Shown here in pieces: positions 7,880-15,502 of a stretch of 64,000 nucleotides of DNA. Numbering within the stretch: the first letter of the stretch is position 1; every line of letters begins with the position of its first letter. The notes under the pieces were generated by a model. It saw only the letters and a program-made list of their open reading frames with translations. It was not told the origin of the DNA and made no database searches. Source of the stretch: Methanobacteriota archaeon. Lineage in GTDB: Archaea > Thermoplasmatota > Poseidoniia > Poseidoniales > Thalassarchaeaceae. The stretch is from the NCBI GenBank assembly GCA_018654845.1, contig JABIKU010000002.1:17602-81601 (forward strand). The letters are read 5' to 3'. The translations under genes and the position numbers were made by a program.

Positions 7880-8932
7880 ATTCTCACGCAATTTCTCGTG
7901 AAAATTTGCCAACGGTGTCAAATCGAGAGGGCTTGAATCGAGAAGAATTGCTCCTTTTAATTTCAGTCCATCACAGAAACCATGGCGATATACGATTGCG
8001 CCTTGACCATATTCGTTTACGTATCGGTTAACCTGCTTCTGAGTTTTCTTCCTCGGAAATCGTAAATCCGCGCCGAAGAAATGCTTGGCATCAATCCAGG
8101 CACAGGGAACTCCATTGATTCGAACATCGTCGAGAAGAAGAAGATCTGGCGTAATGATTGCCCGACCTTCTGATTTCTTTTGTTCGGCGAGCAATTCTTC
8201 CTGACGTCGAAAGCGAACACCGGCCGATTCAAAATAATCACAAAGAATGTCTTCGAAAACCTCTGCTGCGGTTTGGGTCTCTGATTGATTTACTGAGCTA
8301 ACACGATCTGCCGCCTCAGCAGCTTCAAATTCTGATTGATCACGCTTATTCATTTTACTCGGTGCCTTCAGAGTTTCTTTAATCTTATTTTTTGACCATC
8401 CGCGCCCGGTCAAAATCGCACGAAATACATTTACAGGGGGTGCATCAAATCGCTTCGAAAGTGTCAACACACCTTCGCCAGAATCATAGCGGCGACGCAA
8501 TTCATTAGCTCGGCTCATCAAGCGTCCATGAGAGTAAACACTCTTCTCTTGATTCAATGCACTGCGAAGAGATAATGCCTGTTCTAAAGTGATGTTTAAT
8601 CCATCGATTTTCTTTGCGATTTGATCAACCCTTTTCTGTGGAAGAAAGCCAAACTCTCCGGGAGAACAGACCATATTTCCTGCCTTTCTTTGAACGGATT
8701 TTGGAACTGAATTGACATGCCAATTCACCTTGATTTTCTTTGCTGCTGGCTCGATATCCTGCGGAAATCCCATCGGTGCAGGATTAACAGTAAATCGATC
8801 TAGCGCCCGCTGAATAGACTCTTTATCATCGCTCACCGACTTCTTTCCATGAGTCGAATTCGACCCACCGGAACGCCGGCGGCGTGGGCGGCGTCCTTGC
8901 CGCCTATCACCGTCCTTCTGTTCACTCAACAC
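7868..8932 (-). CDS. TPD-domain PD-(D/E)XK nuclease-like protein (CDIN1/C15orf41 homologue)
   Basis: A 354-residue protein. Its C-terminal half (about 222-340) matches the TPD family, whose human member CDIN1 (C15orf41) is mutated in congenital dyserythropoietic anaemia type I. The landmarks are ordered as in that family: FEDIL (Glu227), TPDLLLLDDV at 261-270, WIDAKHFFG at 279-287, QKQVNRYVNEYGQGAIVYRHGF at 298-319, and a hydrophobic GAILLD strand. Asp263 with Asp281-x-Lys283 gives a PD-(D/E)XK nuclease-type centre. The N-terminal 35 residues are very basic (RRQGRRPRRRR), suiting nucleic-acid binding, and residues 95-190 look helical. Nuclease activity is unproven in this family. It overlaps pantoate kinase by 12 bases, tail to tail. 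Confidence 0.82.
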   Translation of the reverse strand: MLSEQKDGDRRQGRRPRRRRSGGSNSTHGKKSVSDDKESIQRALDRFTVNPAPMGFPQDIEPAAKKIKVNWHVNSVPKSVQRKAGNMVCSPGEFGFLPQKRVDQIAKKIDGLNITLEQALSLRSALNQEKSVYSHGRLMSRANELRRRYDSGEGVLTLSKRFDAPPVNVFRAILTGRGWSKNKIKETLKAPSKMNKRDQSEFEAAEAADRVSSVNQSETQTAAEVFEDILCDYFESAGVRFRRQEELLAEQKKSEGRAIITPDLLLLDDVRINGVPCAWIDAKHFFGADLRFPRKKTQKQVNRYVNEYGQGAIVYRHGFCDGLKLKGAILLDSSPLDLTPLANFHEKLRENSEE

Positions 8933-8974
8933 TCAGCCCAAAAGACGGCGCCCCATGAACCCACCGAGTCAGAT

Positions 8975-9304
8975 TCATCGATATTTTGCATGAATATCGT
9001 ATACAAAGTCTCGGATAGGTAAAGGAATAAACCAGCAGAAAGAGAGTATTGGAAAGGGCAGAGGAAGTCCGGTGGCGATACGTATCAAAGCGCCGCTTTT
9101 GTAAAACCATTTACCATTTTTAAATAGAAAAATAGAATCAAAATTACGAATTTTCTCTGGACAAATTTGTAAGAATGCTTCGCCATCTTCGCTATCTTGT
9201 GCAACCAATCTAAATTTATTTCCACGATCTCTCGATTCAATTATTCGGCCCCACCGTGTACAAGTTGAACAATAACCATCAAACAGAATGATTTGTTCTG
9301 GCAT
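8975..9304 (-). CDS. DCC-family thiol-disulfide oxidoreductase-like protein (DUF393)
   Basis: A 109-residue protein of the DUF393/DCC family, a small thioredoxin-like fold. The N-terminal LFDGYCSTC at residues 7-15 contains the family pattern DGxCxxC (Cys12 and Cys15). RDRGNKF follows at about 25-31 and a hydrophobic C-terminal half has the conserved aromatic and proline pattern (LPLPFPILSFCWFIPLPIRD). The biochemical role of the family is not settled; thiol-disulfide chemistry is inferred from the CxxC. It sits directly downstream of leuS on the same strand with 8 bases between, so it is probably the last gene of that transcript. Confidence 0.85.
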   Translation of the reverse strand: MPEQIILFDGYCSTCTRWGRIIESRDRGNKFRLVAQDSEDGEAFLQICPEKIRNFDSIFLFKNGKWFYKSGALIRIATGLPLPFPILSFCWFIPLPIRDFVYDIHAKYR

Positions 9305-9312
9305 TCAATCAC

Positions 9313-12165
9313 TCAAATGAACGCAATTCCAGGTTCTAATGGGAAAGCAACTCTCGCCTTTCCTGCTACATCCTCGCCTTCGCCTACTGGATATGCTATG
9401 ATTGATTCGACACCGATTGTATTTGCGATGAACTGGGAGTTTAAGGTGATGAAATCGGCTTCGATAAGTCCGCTTAATACCAATGATTTTTGATTATTGG
9501 TCCAAGTTAAAATTCGGCCGCGCTTTTTCTTGCTTCCAGTAGTTAATGCCATCCACAATTGAAAAATTTCTCCTCGCAGTTGCTCATTATTGAAAATTGG
9601 AAGCGATATAAGATAATCTTGTCCTTGCTTCTTAAAATCAAAATTTTCATCAGATAATTTGAGGGCGTTTACTGCGAGTTCGATTTTCCAAGACGCAGCG
9701 GTTTGAACAATGCATTTTGTCACAGCGCCTTCAGTATGCCGTTCAGCTAATCCTTTGACATTTCTCGCCGAATCGATAAATTCGCGAAGATAGGATTCGA
9801 GCGCGAGAATTACAGAATCTTCTTCGAGTGGAGCGAGGTTTGGAATTACGAACTGTACCAATAATTTATCTTCACCCAATCGTTGCCAAAATTCCTCGGC
9901 AATATGAGGTGTAGCGGGAGCTAGCATTGGAATCCAATGGGTGAAAAATTCACGAGTTGTCGCAGCATTTGCTCCACCACGACGTAGGTACCATTGCCAA
10001 TCAGCGAGCATTTCAAAGTGACTAATCATCACGCCTTCACGTAGGCTTACAGCATCCATCGCTGCCCGCCAAGCGACGTGATGAGTACGTAGGCGAGCAA
10101 GTAACCAATTATCGATTTCAGAGGGAGATTCCCCTAAATGCAAGCCAGTGTTGATGGCATCAATTATGGCTAATACCTGTTTGTGATTAGCCAATACAGC
10201 ATTGTCAGACCAATCCATGCCGGCCTCAGGATTTGCTCCGAAGAGGATGAACAAACGCACAGTATCGGCTCCAAATTTCTCAACCATCTCACCAGGAGCA
10301 ACGGTGTTACCGAGTGATTTGCTCATCTTTGCAGATCGTGAACCAAGCGGTTTTCCACAACCAGGACAATCTTTATCGAAATTGTCGATGTGATATTCAG
10401 TATTACAATAAACACAAAACGGAGCCGGAGCATTCAGCATTCCTTGACAAACGAGAGTCCCGAAAGGTTCGGATACCTGATTCATTCCTTCATCTCTAGT
10501 CGCCTTCGTGAAGAAACGAGCATACAACAGATGCATCACTGCGTGTTCAATCCCACCGATGTACAAATCAACCCCCCCTTCGAGCCAATAATCGACGGCA
10601 GCGCGATCAAAAGGTGCTGATTCATTGTCAGCATCAGCGAAGCGCATGAAGTACCAAGACGAATCATAGAAAGTATCCATAGTGTCGGTTTCCCGACGTG
10701 CAGGACCACCGCACTGCGAGCAAGTCGTTGAAATGAAATCAGGATGTGAGGCCAGTGGGTTTCCGGATTGATCCTCACTGAATGTGACATCTAGGGGCAA
10801 CTCAATTGGCAAATCTGTAGAGTTTACTGGAACAACTCCACAATCCTCACAATGAACCATTGGAATTGGCGTACCCCAGAATCTCTGCCGGCTCAATAGC
10901 CAATCTTTCAATCGATATTGAATAGTCCCATGACCGGAATTTTCCTCCTCTAGAGCAGCAATAACTGCAGCCTTTGCATCATCGCCAAATAGGCCATCGA
11001 ATTCAGGGCGGGAGGAATTAACCATCCAGCCAAGCCCGTCAAAGACAGGGTTTTCTTCAATGCCTTCACCACCCTCGCTCCTACACAACACGGGCTTGAT
11101 TGTAATTCCATATTTCTGAGCAAAATCATAGTCGCGCTGATCATGGCCAGGAACCGCCATAACAGCCCCAGTCCCATAACTTGCAACAACGAAATTTCCA
11201 GCATAGATTGGAACCTTTTCACCGTTCAAAGGATTTATTGCAAATCGGCCGAGTGGGACGCCTTTCTTTTCTTTCAGCATATTGATGCGCTCAAACTCAG
11301 AGAGTTTTGCGCACTCGTCAGCGAGTGCGCGCCAACCAGCCTCAAATTCTGTACCGACAACCAATTCTTCACAGAGTGGGTGTTCTGGAGAGAGGGTTAC
11401 GAAAGTGACACCAAAAATCGTGTCTGGGCGGGTGGTAAAGGCACCAATTACAGCGTCTGAGTCAGCGACTTTGAAGTCGATATGAGCACCGTGAGATCGG
11501 CCTATCCAATTACGTTGCATTGCCTTAACATTTTCAGGAAAAGCAATATTATCCAACTCATCGAGAAGTTCGTCAGCATAATTTGTCATTTTCAAAAACC
11601 ATTGTGCCATGTCTTTCTGCACAACTTCTAAACCGCATCTCCAACAACGATTATTCTTGACCTGTTCATTCGCCAAAACCGTATCACAATCATTGCACCA
11701 ATTTACCGGTGCAAACCTTCGCTCGACCAATCCGCGTTCATAGAATTTGAGAAAAATTTCTTGATTCCATTTGTAATAATTTGAATCAGAAGTCGCAAAC
11801 ACTCTGCTCCAATCATACGAATATCCCATCCGTTCCTGATCTGCTCGGATACTCGTAATATTTCTATGAGTTACTACATGAGGATGCCCTCCCTCCTTTT
11901 TCGCAGCATTTTCTGCGGGCATACCAAACGAATCGTATCCCATCGGATAGAGGACATTTTTGCCCATCAAACGCTGAAAGCGTGCCATAGCATCGCCGAT
12001 AGAATAGTTTCGAACATGACCCATATGCATGCTGCCAGATGGGTAAGGAAACATTTCAAGGCAGTAGAATTTCTCTTTTGATTCATCGACGCTTGCTGAA
12101 AAAGCATCGGATGCAACCCAAGCTTGCTGCCACTTCGATTCGATTTCAGCAGAATCATATGTCAT
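9313..12165 (-). CDS. leuS: Leucyl-tRNA synthetase, bacterial type
   Basis: A 950-residue class I synthetase that charges tRNA-Leu. Signature HMGH is at 47-50 inside YPSGSMHMGHVRNYSIGD, and KMSKS at 613-617. A zinc knuckle (Cys157, 160, 174, 177) precedes the CP1 editing domain, which is marked by TTRPDTIFG at 244-252 and YGTGAVMAVPGHDQRDYDFA at 330-349. A second Cys pair cluster (CVYC...CPGC, 584-603) lies just before KMSKS. Sequence around HMGH and the order of domains are bacterial/organellar, not archaeal/eukaryotic, which points to replacement of the archaeal enzyme by transfer from a bacterium. Transcription probably starts near 12285, leaving a structured leader of about 120 bases. Confidence 0.97.
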   Translation of the reverse strand: MTYDSAEIESKWQQAWVASDAFSASVDESKEKFYCLEMFPYPSGSMHMGHVRNYSIGDAMARFQRLMGKNVLYPMGYDSFGMPAENAAKKEGGHPHVVTHRNITSIRADQERMGYSYDWSRVFATSDSNYYKWNQEIFLKFYERGLVERRFAPVNWCNDCDTVLANEQVKNNRCWRCGLEVVQKDMAQWFLKMTNYADELLDELDNIAFPENVKAMQRNWIGRSHGAHIDFKVADSDAVIGAFTTRPDTIFGVTFVTLSPEHPLCEELVVGTEFEAGWRALADECAKLSEFERINMLKEKKGVPLGRFAINPLNGEKVPIYAGNFVVASYGTGAVMAVPGHDQRDYDFAQKYGITIKPVLCRSEGGEGIEENPVFDGLGWMVNSSRPEFDGLFGDDAKAAVIAALEEENSGHGTIQYRLKDWLLSRQRFWGTPIPMVHCEDCGVVPVNSTDLPIELPLDVTFSEDQSGNPLASHPDFISTTCSQCGGPARRETDTMDTFYDSSWYFMRFADADNESAPFDRAAVDYWLEGGVDLYIGGIEHAVMHLLYARFFTKATRDEGMNQVSEPFGTLVCQGMLNAPAPFCVYCNTEYHIDNFDKDCPGCGKPLGSRSAKMSKSLGNTVAPGEMVEKFGADTVRLFILFGANPEAGMDWSDNAVLANHKQVLAIIDAINTGLHLGESPSEIDNWLLARLRTHHVAWRAAMDAVSLREGVMISHFEMLADWQWYLRRGGANAATTREFFTHWIPMLAPATPHIAEEFWQRLGEDKLLVQFVIPNLAPLEEDSVILALESYLREFIDSARNVKGLAERHTEGAVTKCIVQTAASWKIELAVNALKLSDENFDFKKQGQDYLISLPIFNNEQLRGEIFQLWMALTTGSKKKRGRILTWTNNQKSLVLSGLIEADFITLNSQFIANTIGVESIIAYPVGEGEDVAGKARVAFPLEPGIAFI

Positions 12166-12189
12166 TTTTTCATTCCCTTGGATTTCTTT

Positions 12190-12207
12190 GGGAGCCTTTA
12201 GGCTCCC
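12190..12207 (-). promoter_or_regulatory. Leader hairpin immediately upstream of leuS
   Basis: On the leuS sense strand this is GGGAGCC-TAAA-GGCTCCC, a perfect 7-bp stem ending 24 bases before the leuS start codon. Its apex CCTAAAGG equals that of the hairpin upstream of uS13. It lies too close to the start codon to be a terminator for another gene, so a role in leuS mRNA is plausible. Confidence 0.55.
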
Positions 12208-12223
12208 TGCAGAAGCAGTATAA

Positions 12224-12248
12224 CGGGCGCGAGCCCGCCATCTCGGCG
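12224..12248 (-). promoter_or_regulatory. Tandem GC-rich hairpins in the leuS leader
   Basis: Two adjacent small hairpins: a 5-bp stem 12224-12228/12233-12237 with a four-base loop, and CGCC/GGCG at 12236-12239/12245-12248 around a five-base loop. The palindrome CCTCGCGAGG follows at 12280-12289. Together with the hairpin at 12190-12207 they make the 12166-12290 interval a dense structured stretch in AT-leaning surroundings. The first stem would carry a GCGA tetraloop if the plus strand were transcribed, so a free-standing RNA on that strand remains an alternative. Confidence 0.45.
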
Positions 12249-12309
12249 TAGTGAAGCGGACATTTGTGCCACAAGCCGGCCTCGCGAGGTCTCGATTTGA
12301 ACACTTGCC

Positions 12310-12317
12310 TAATTAAA
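12310..12317 (-). promoter_or_regulatory. TATA-like box for leuS
   Basis: TTTAATTA on the minus strand, about 145 bases before the leuS start. A start of transcription 25 bases further along would fall near 12285, just before the GC-rich hairpin block. The match to the archaeal TATA consensus is fair. Confidence 0.35.
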
Positions 12318-12335
12318 CTGGAAAATTGGGCGAAG

Positions 12336-12605
12336 TCAGCAACACTTTGCAGCAGGTTCACTGCAAGATCCCGAATCAGAGGATGAAGAGTGATCGATGA
12401 AGGGTTCATCACAAATATCGATTAGTGTTTCTGCTTCTGGATAATACCCATCGGGGTAGGCACAACAGACCGCCATTATTCCCTCTGGAGTTTGTAATAC
12501 TTTGCCGGTATAATTGTGATCTCGAAGATATTGTTCTGCATCATTTGGAGTCTCAAAATATCTTGTACACTTGCTCGCAATCCATTCGCCCCATTTGTCT
12601 TCCAT
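12336..12605 (-). CDS. Small Cys-rich protein, unknown function
   Basis: An 89-residue protein that I do not recognise. I take the ATG at 12605 as start. The frame is open further upstream, to 12884, but that part lies antisense to the MBL hydrolase gene. A TTG ten codons upstream is possible, since that stretch reads plausibly as protein. The protein is acidic, with KCTRYFETPNDAEQYLRDHNY in the middle, a CC pair in MAVCCAYPDGYYPEAE, and a C-terminus ending in Ser-rich sequence and AAKCC. Six cysteines in 89 residues are many for a cytoplasmic protein of this organism and suggest metal binding or thiol chemistry. It is transcribed divergently from the MBL hydrolase across an 88-base gap. Confidence 0.55.
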   Translation of the reverse strand: MEDKWGEWIASKCTRYFETPNDAEQYLRDHNYTGKVLQTPEGIMAVCCAYPDGYYPEAETLIDICDEPFIDHSSSSDSGSCSEPAAKCC

Positions 12606-12693
12606 GAACTCAACTGGCGATTTATTTGTTTTCAATACTTCGGAAAAAAAAGAATCGCCACGCTCAAGCGCAAGAGTGGCTTCGCCTAACTTG

Positions 12694-13446
12694 ATGCTGG
12701 CGAATGGTGAGTTCGATATCCGCGATGGTGGTAACGGAATCGAAGTTTGGGTCACCCAAATGGGTGAATACATGAACATGAATACTGGTTGGATTGACCG
12801 TGCTTCTGGCACGGTTGCAATCATCGACCCATTCGACTCCACTCGCTGGGTTGAAGCCCTCGCAGCTGAAGGGTTGCGCCCCACTCATCTGCTTTACACG
12901 CACACTCACAGAGACCATACTGCGGGCTATGATGAGATGAAGAAATTGGTCCCTGATGTCGAGGTTTGGGCTCATCGAGAAGCTGTTTCTGGAGATTATC
13001 TAAATAACTATGTTTTTGGAGAAATTGCTGCCGACTCTGAGTGGATTAATCCAGCAAACTCAACGGTAAAATGGTCGGCAGGTGGGATCACATTGGGAAT
13101 TACTCACTCACCAGGACACGCCCCCGGCCATGTAACGATTCATGGCTACGGCGTTTACCATGCTGGTGATTTGCTTTTCACCGCAGCATCTGGAAGGGTT
13201 GACCTAGCTGGCTCAGACCCGACTGCACAGTGGTTCAGCGTACTCTTCGCCCGCGGGCTGCTACGGGCTTTACCCGCTAATTGGCGGCTTATTCCAGGCC
13301 ACCGATACGATTGGGTAGATGGTTCAACTCCAGATTGGGTTAGCCTTGAGCAAGCCCTTGCCTACAATTACGCATTGAATGCTAAAGAATTGGAATTATT
13401 CGAACAGTTACCGTTTCAGCGATTTGATGATGATATTGCAAATTAA
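12694..13446 (+). CDS. Metallo-beta-lactamase-fold hydrolase (glyoxalase II-like)
   Basis: A 250-residue protein from the ATG at 12694; the frame is open 41 codons further upstream, but that stretch would overlap the divergent small gene. The di-metal motif HTHRDHTAG lies at residues 70-78 (His70, His72, Asp74, His75). SPGHAPGHV supplies the next ligand histidine, AGDLLF the bridging aspartate and IPGHRYDW the last histidine, so a complete binuclear site is present. The family includes glyoxalase II, persulfide dioxygenase and lactonases. The short length without a clear C-terminal hydroxyacylglutathione-binding domain makes a specific substrate uncertain. PFOR genes follow 127 bases downstream but have their own promoter-like region. 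Confidence 0.85.
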   Translation: MLANGEFDIRDGGNGIEVWVTQMGEYMNMNTGWIDRASGTVAIIDPFDSTRWVEALAAEGLRPTHLLYTHTHRDHTAGYDEMKKLVPDVEVWAHREAVSGDYLNNYVFGEIAADSEWINPANSTVKWSAGGITLGITHSPGHAPGHVTIHGYGVYHAGDLLFTAASGRVDLAGSDPTAQWFSVLFARGLLRALPANWRLIPGHRYDWVDGSTPDWVSLEQALAYNYALNAKELELFEQLPFQRFDDDIAN

Positions 13447-13546
13447 CCGTTTTTTGATTAATTTGAAAGAATTATTTTGAAATTAGTATTATTTTCTCAT
13501 AGCATAGTAAATGCGAAGCATAAAAACACCCGGGTTAGACGAACTG

Positions 13547-13565
13547 CTCCCCCTTATGGGGGGAG
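13547..13565 (+). promoter_or_regulatory. Hairpin that half-covers the PFOR Shine-Dalgarno sequence
   Basis: CTCCCCC (13547-13553) can pair with GGGGGAG (13559-13565) in a 7-bp stem around a TTATG loop. The right arm overlaps the first half of GGAGGTGA (13562-13569), a full-strength ribosome-binding sequence four bases before the ATG at 13574. Opening of the stem would be needed for 30S access, so this may be a translational switch. That role is inferred from geometry. Confidence 0.6.
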
Positions 13566-13573
13566 GTGACCAT

Positions 13574-15502
13574 ATGGCTGCTAAACCGAAATACCCGGGC
13601 ATCCCAACAACTGCGGATGGTGCAACTAATGTTGTCCATGTTGAAACCAATATTACCGAAGGTTCAGCAGCCTATCCCATTACACCTTCGACTACAATGG
13701 GGGTAGGTTATGGTGATGCTGTTTCAAATGGAAAAAAGAACATTTGGGGAACTCCGCTGGTCTTCCTTCAACCAGAGTCTGAACATTCAAGCGCTTCCGC
13801 TGCTGAAGGATACCAATTAGCTGGAGGAAGAGGTACAAATTTCACTTCAGGTCAAGGATTAATTTTGATGAAAGAGGTTCTTTACGTTATCAGTGGTAAA
13901 AGATTACCAATCGTATTTCACATTGGCTCGCGCGCTATGACGAGTCATTCGCTGAATGTTCACGCAGGTCATGACGATATCATGGGTGTTGCCGATGTAG
14001 GATGGGGGATAATTTTTGCAAGGAATGCAACTGAAGCAGGTGACCTAGCACTAATCGCTCGCCGAGCAGCTGAAAACTCAGATACCCCGTTTTTCAGCGT
14101 TCAAGATGGGTTTTTGACCACTCATACAATCGAAAATGTGCTTCAATGTGAACCTGAATTGATGAAAGAATATATCGCTGACCCAGCAGATAATCTTCGA
14201 AATTTAATCGATCCATTCAATCCGATAATGACTGGAATTGTTCAGAATCAAGATTCCTACATGAAAGGGAAAATTGCTCAACGCCACTTCACTGACACAG
14301 TGAAGCCAGCTCTTGAAGAGGCTATGGCTACATTCACCGAACTCACGGGACGACCATATTCACTCGTTGATGGCTATCAAATGGATGATGCTGAATACGC
14401 CATCATTGGAATTGGTTCAATGATTGAGACGACAACCACTGTTGTCGACCAATTACGCGCCAAAGGAGAAAAAGTTGGTTGCGTACACATCACTTGCTTC
14501 CGTCCATTCCCTGGTGCAGAAATTGTCGAAATGATTTCTGGATGTAAGGCAGTAGCTATTCTTGAGAGAATGGATGACCCGTTAAGTCAATCAAATCCAC
14601 TTACGATGGAAATCAAATCATCGATTGCCGATGCAATACAAGGTGCAGAAGGCTATCCAAAAATCGATTCCATGCCAATTATGCATTCTGGCTCGTATGG
14701 ACTTGGTAGTCGAGATGTTACGAGTGGAGATCTCGCAGCTGTTTTCGAAAAATTAACAAATTCGAATTCACCTGAATATTTCTCACTCGGAATCGAGCAT
14801 GAAACAGCACTCAATCCAATTGACGGCCTTGATGGTCGCCCAGATGGGGCTTTTTCGATGCGTGGCCATAGCGTTGGTGGGTTTGGCAGTGTTACAACTA
14901 ACAAAATCATTGCCAGTGTTTCTGAGGATTTATTTGGTAAAACCGTTCAAGCCTATCCTAAATATGGCAGTGAAAAGAAAGGCTTGCCAACCAATTTCTA
15001 TCTGACAATCGCTGATGAAAGAATCAGAATTCATCACGAACTCGATATTCTGGATTTCGTTGCAGTTCAAGATATCAATGCTTTCGATACGAGCTATCCA
15101 CTCAGCGGATTGCGAGATGGTGGCACGATTTTCATTCAATCAAAATCTCAAAGTATAGCCGAATTAATGGCAGAATTGCCTGCACAAACCGTTGATGAAA
15201 TTATTGCAAGAAAAATTCGCGTGCTCTATATTGATACCGCTGCAATCGCACGTAATGTTACAACATCAACCGACCTCATCATCAGAATGCAGGGAATTGT
15301 CTTACTTGGAATATTCCTTCGCAGCACGCCATTCGCTCAAGGCATGCCAGAGAGCGCTCTTTATGCATCCATAGAGAAGAGTTTGCGTAAATATTTCGGC
15401 AAGCGCGGCGAGAAAGTCGTTCAAGAAAATCTCACTTGCGTTCGGCGCGGCTATGAAGAAGTCAATATTTGCGAACCAGAAATGATGGGGGTAAAAGTAT
15501 GA
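13574..15502 (+). CDS. Pyruvate:ferredoxin oxidoreductase, N-terminal (alpha plus gamma) subunit
   Basis: A 642-residue subunit with the first domains of NifJ-type pyruvate:ferredoxin oxidoreductase, which makes acetyl-CoA and reduced ferredoxin from pyruvate. The pyrimidine-binding thiamine diphosphate domain opens with TNITEGSAAYPITPSTTMG, FLQPESEHSSASAAEGYQLAGGR follows, and a later transketolase C-like part contains CVHITCFRPFPGAEI. The C-terminal third, from about residue 420 (MRGHSVGGFGSVTTNKII), is the gamma-type domain. An in-frame ATG exists at 13511, but the GGAGGTGA ribosome-binding sequence just before 13574 decides for the later start. The stop overlaps the next gene (ATGA), so the enzyme is a two-chain split of the usually single NifJ polypeptide. 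Related 2-oxoacid substrates are possible. Confidence 0.9.
   Translation: MAAKPKYPGIPTTADGATNVVHVETNITEGSAAYPITPSTTMGVGYGDAVSNGKKNIWGTPLVFLQPESEHSSASAAEGYQLAGGRGTNFTSGQGLILMKEVLYVISGKRLPIVFHIGSRAMTSHSLNVHAGHDDIMGVADVGWGIIFARNATEAGDLALIARRAAENSDTPFFSVQDGFLTTHTIENVLQCEPELMKEYIADPADNLRNLIDPFNPIMTGIVQNQDSYMKGKIAQRHFTDTVKPALEEAMATFTELTGRPYSLVDGYQMDDAEYAIIGIGSMIETTTTVVDQLRAKGEKVGCVHITCFRPFPGAEIVEMISGCKAVAILERMDDPLSQSNPLTMEIKSSIADAIQGAEGYPKIDSMPIMHSGSYGLGSRDVTSGDLAAVFEKLTNSNSPEYFSLGIEHETALNPIDGLDGRPDGAFSMRGHSVGGFGSVTTNKIIASVSEDLFGKTVQAYPKYGSEKKGLPTNFYLTIADERIRIHHELDILDFVAVQDINAFDTSYPLSGLRDGGTIFIQSKSQSIAELMAELPAQTVDEIIARKIRVLYIDTAAIARNVTTSTDLIIRMQGIVLLGIFLRSTPFAQGMPESALYASIEKSLRKYFGKRGEKVVQENLTCVRRGYEEVNICEPEMMGVKV

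Noticed and set aside
12270..12330. tRNA-like TTCAAAT loop on the minus strand upstream of leuS
   Set aside because: The flanking bases do not form a T stem, and no acceptor or anticodon arm can be drawn.
12606..12884. Longer version of the small minus-strand protein, starting at 12884
   Set aside because: The extra 93 residues lie antisense to the well-supported MBL hydrolase 5' end and read as its reverse complement.
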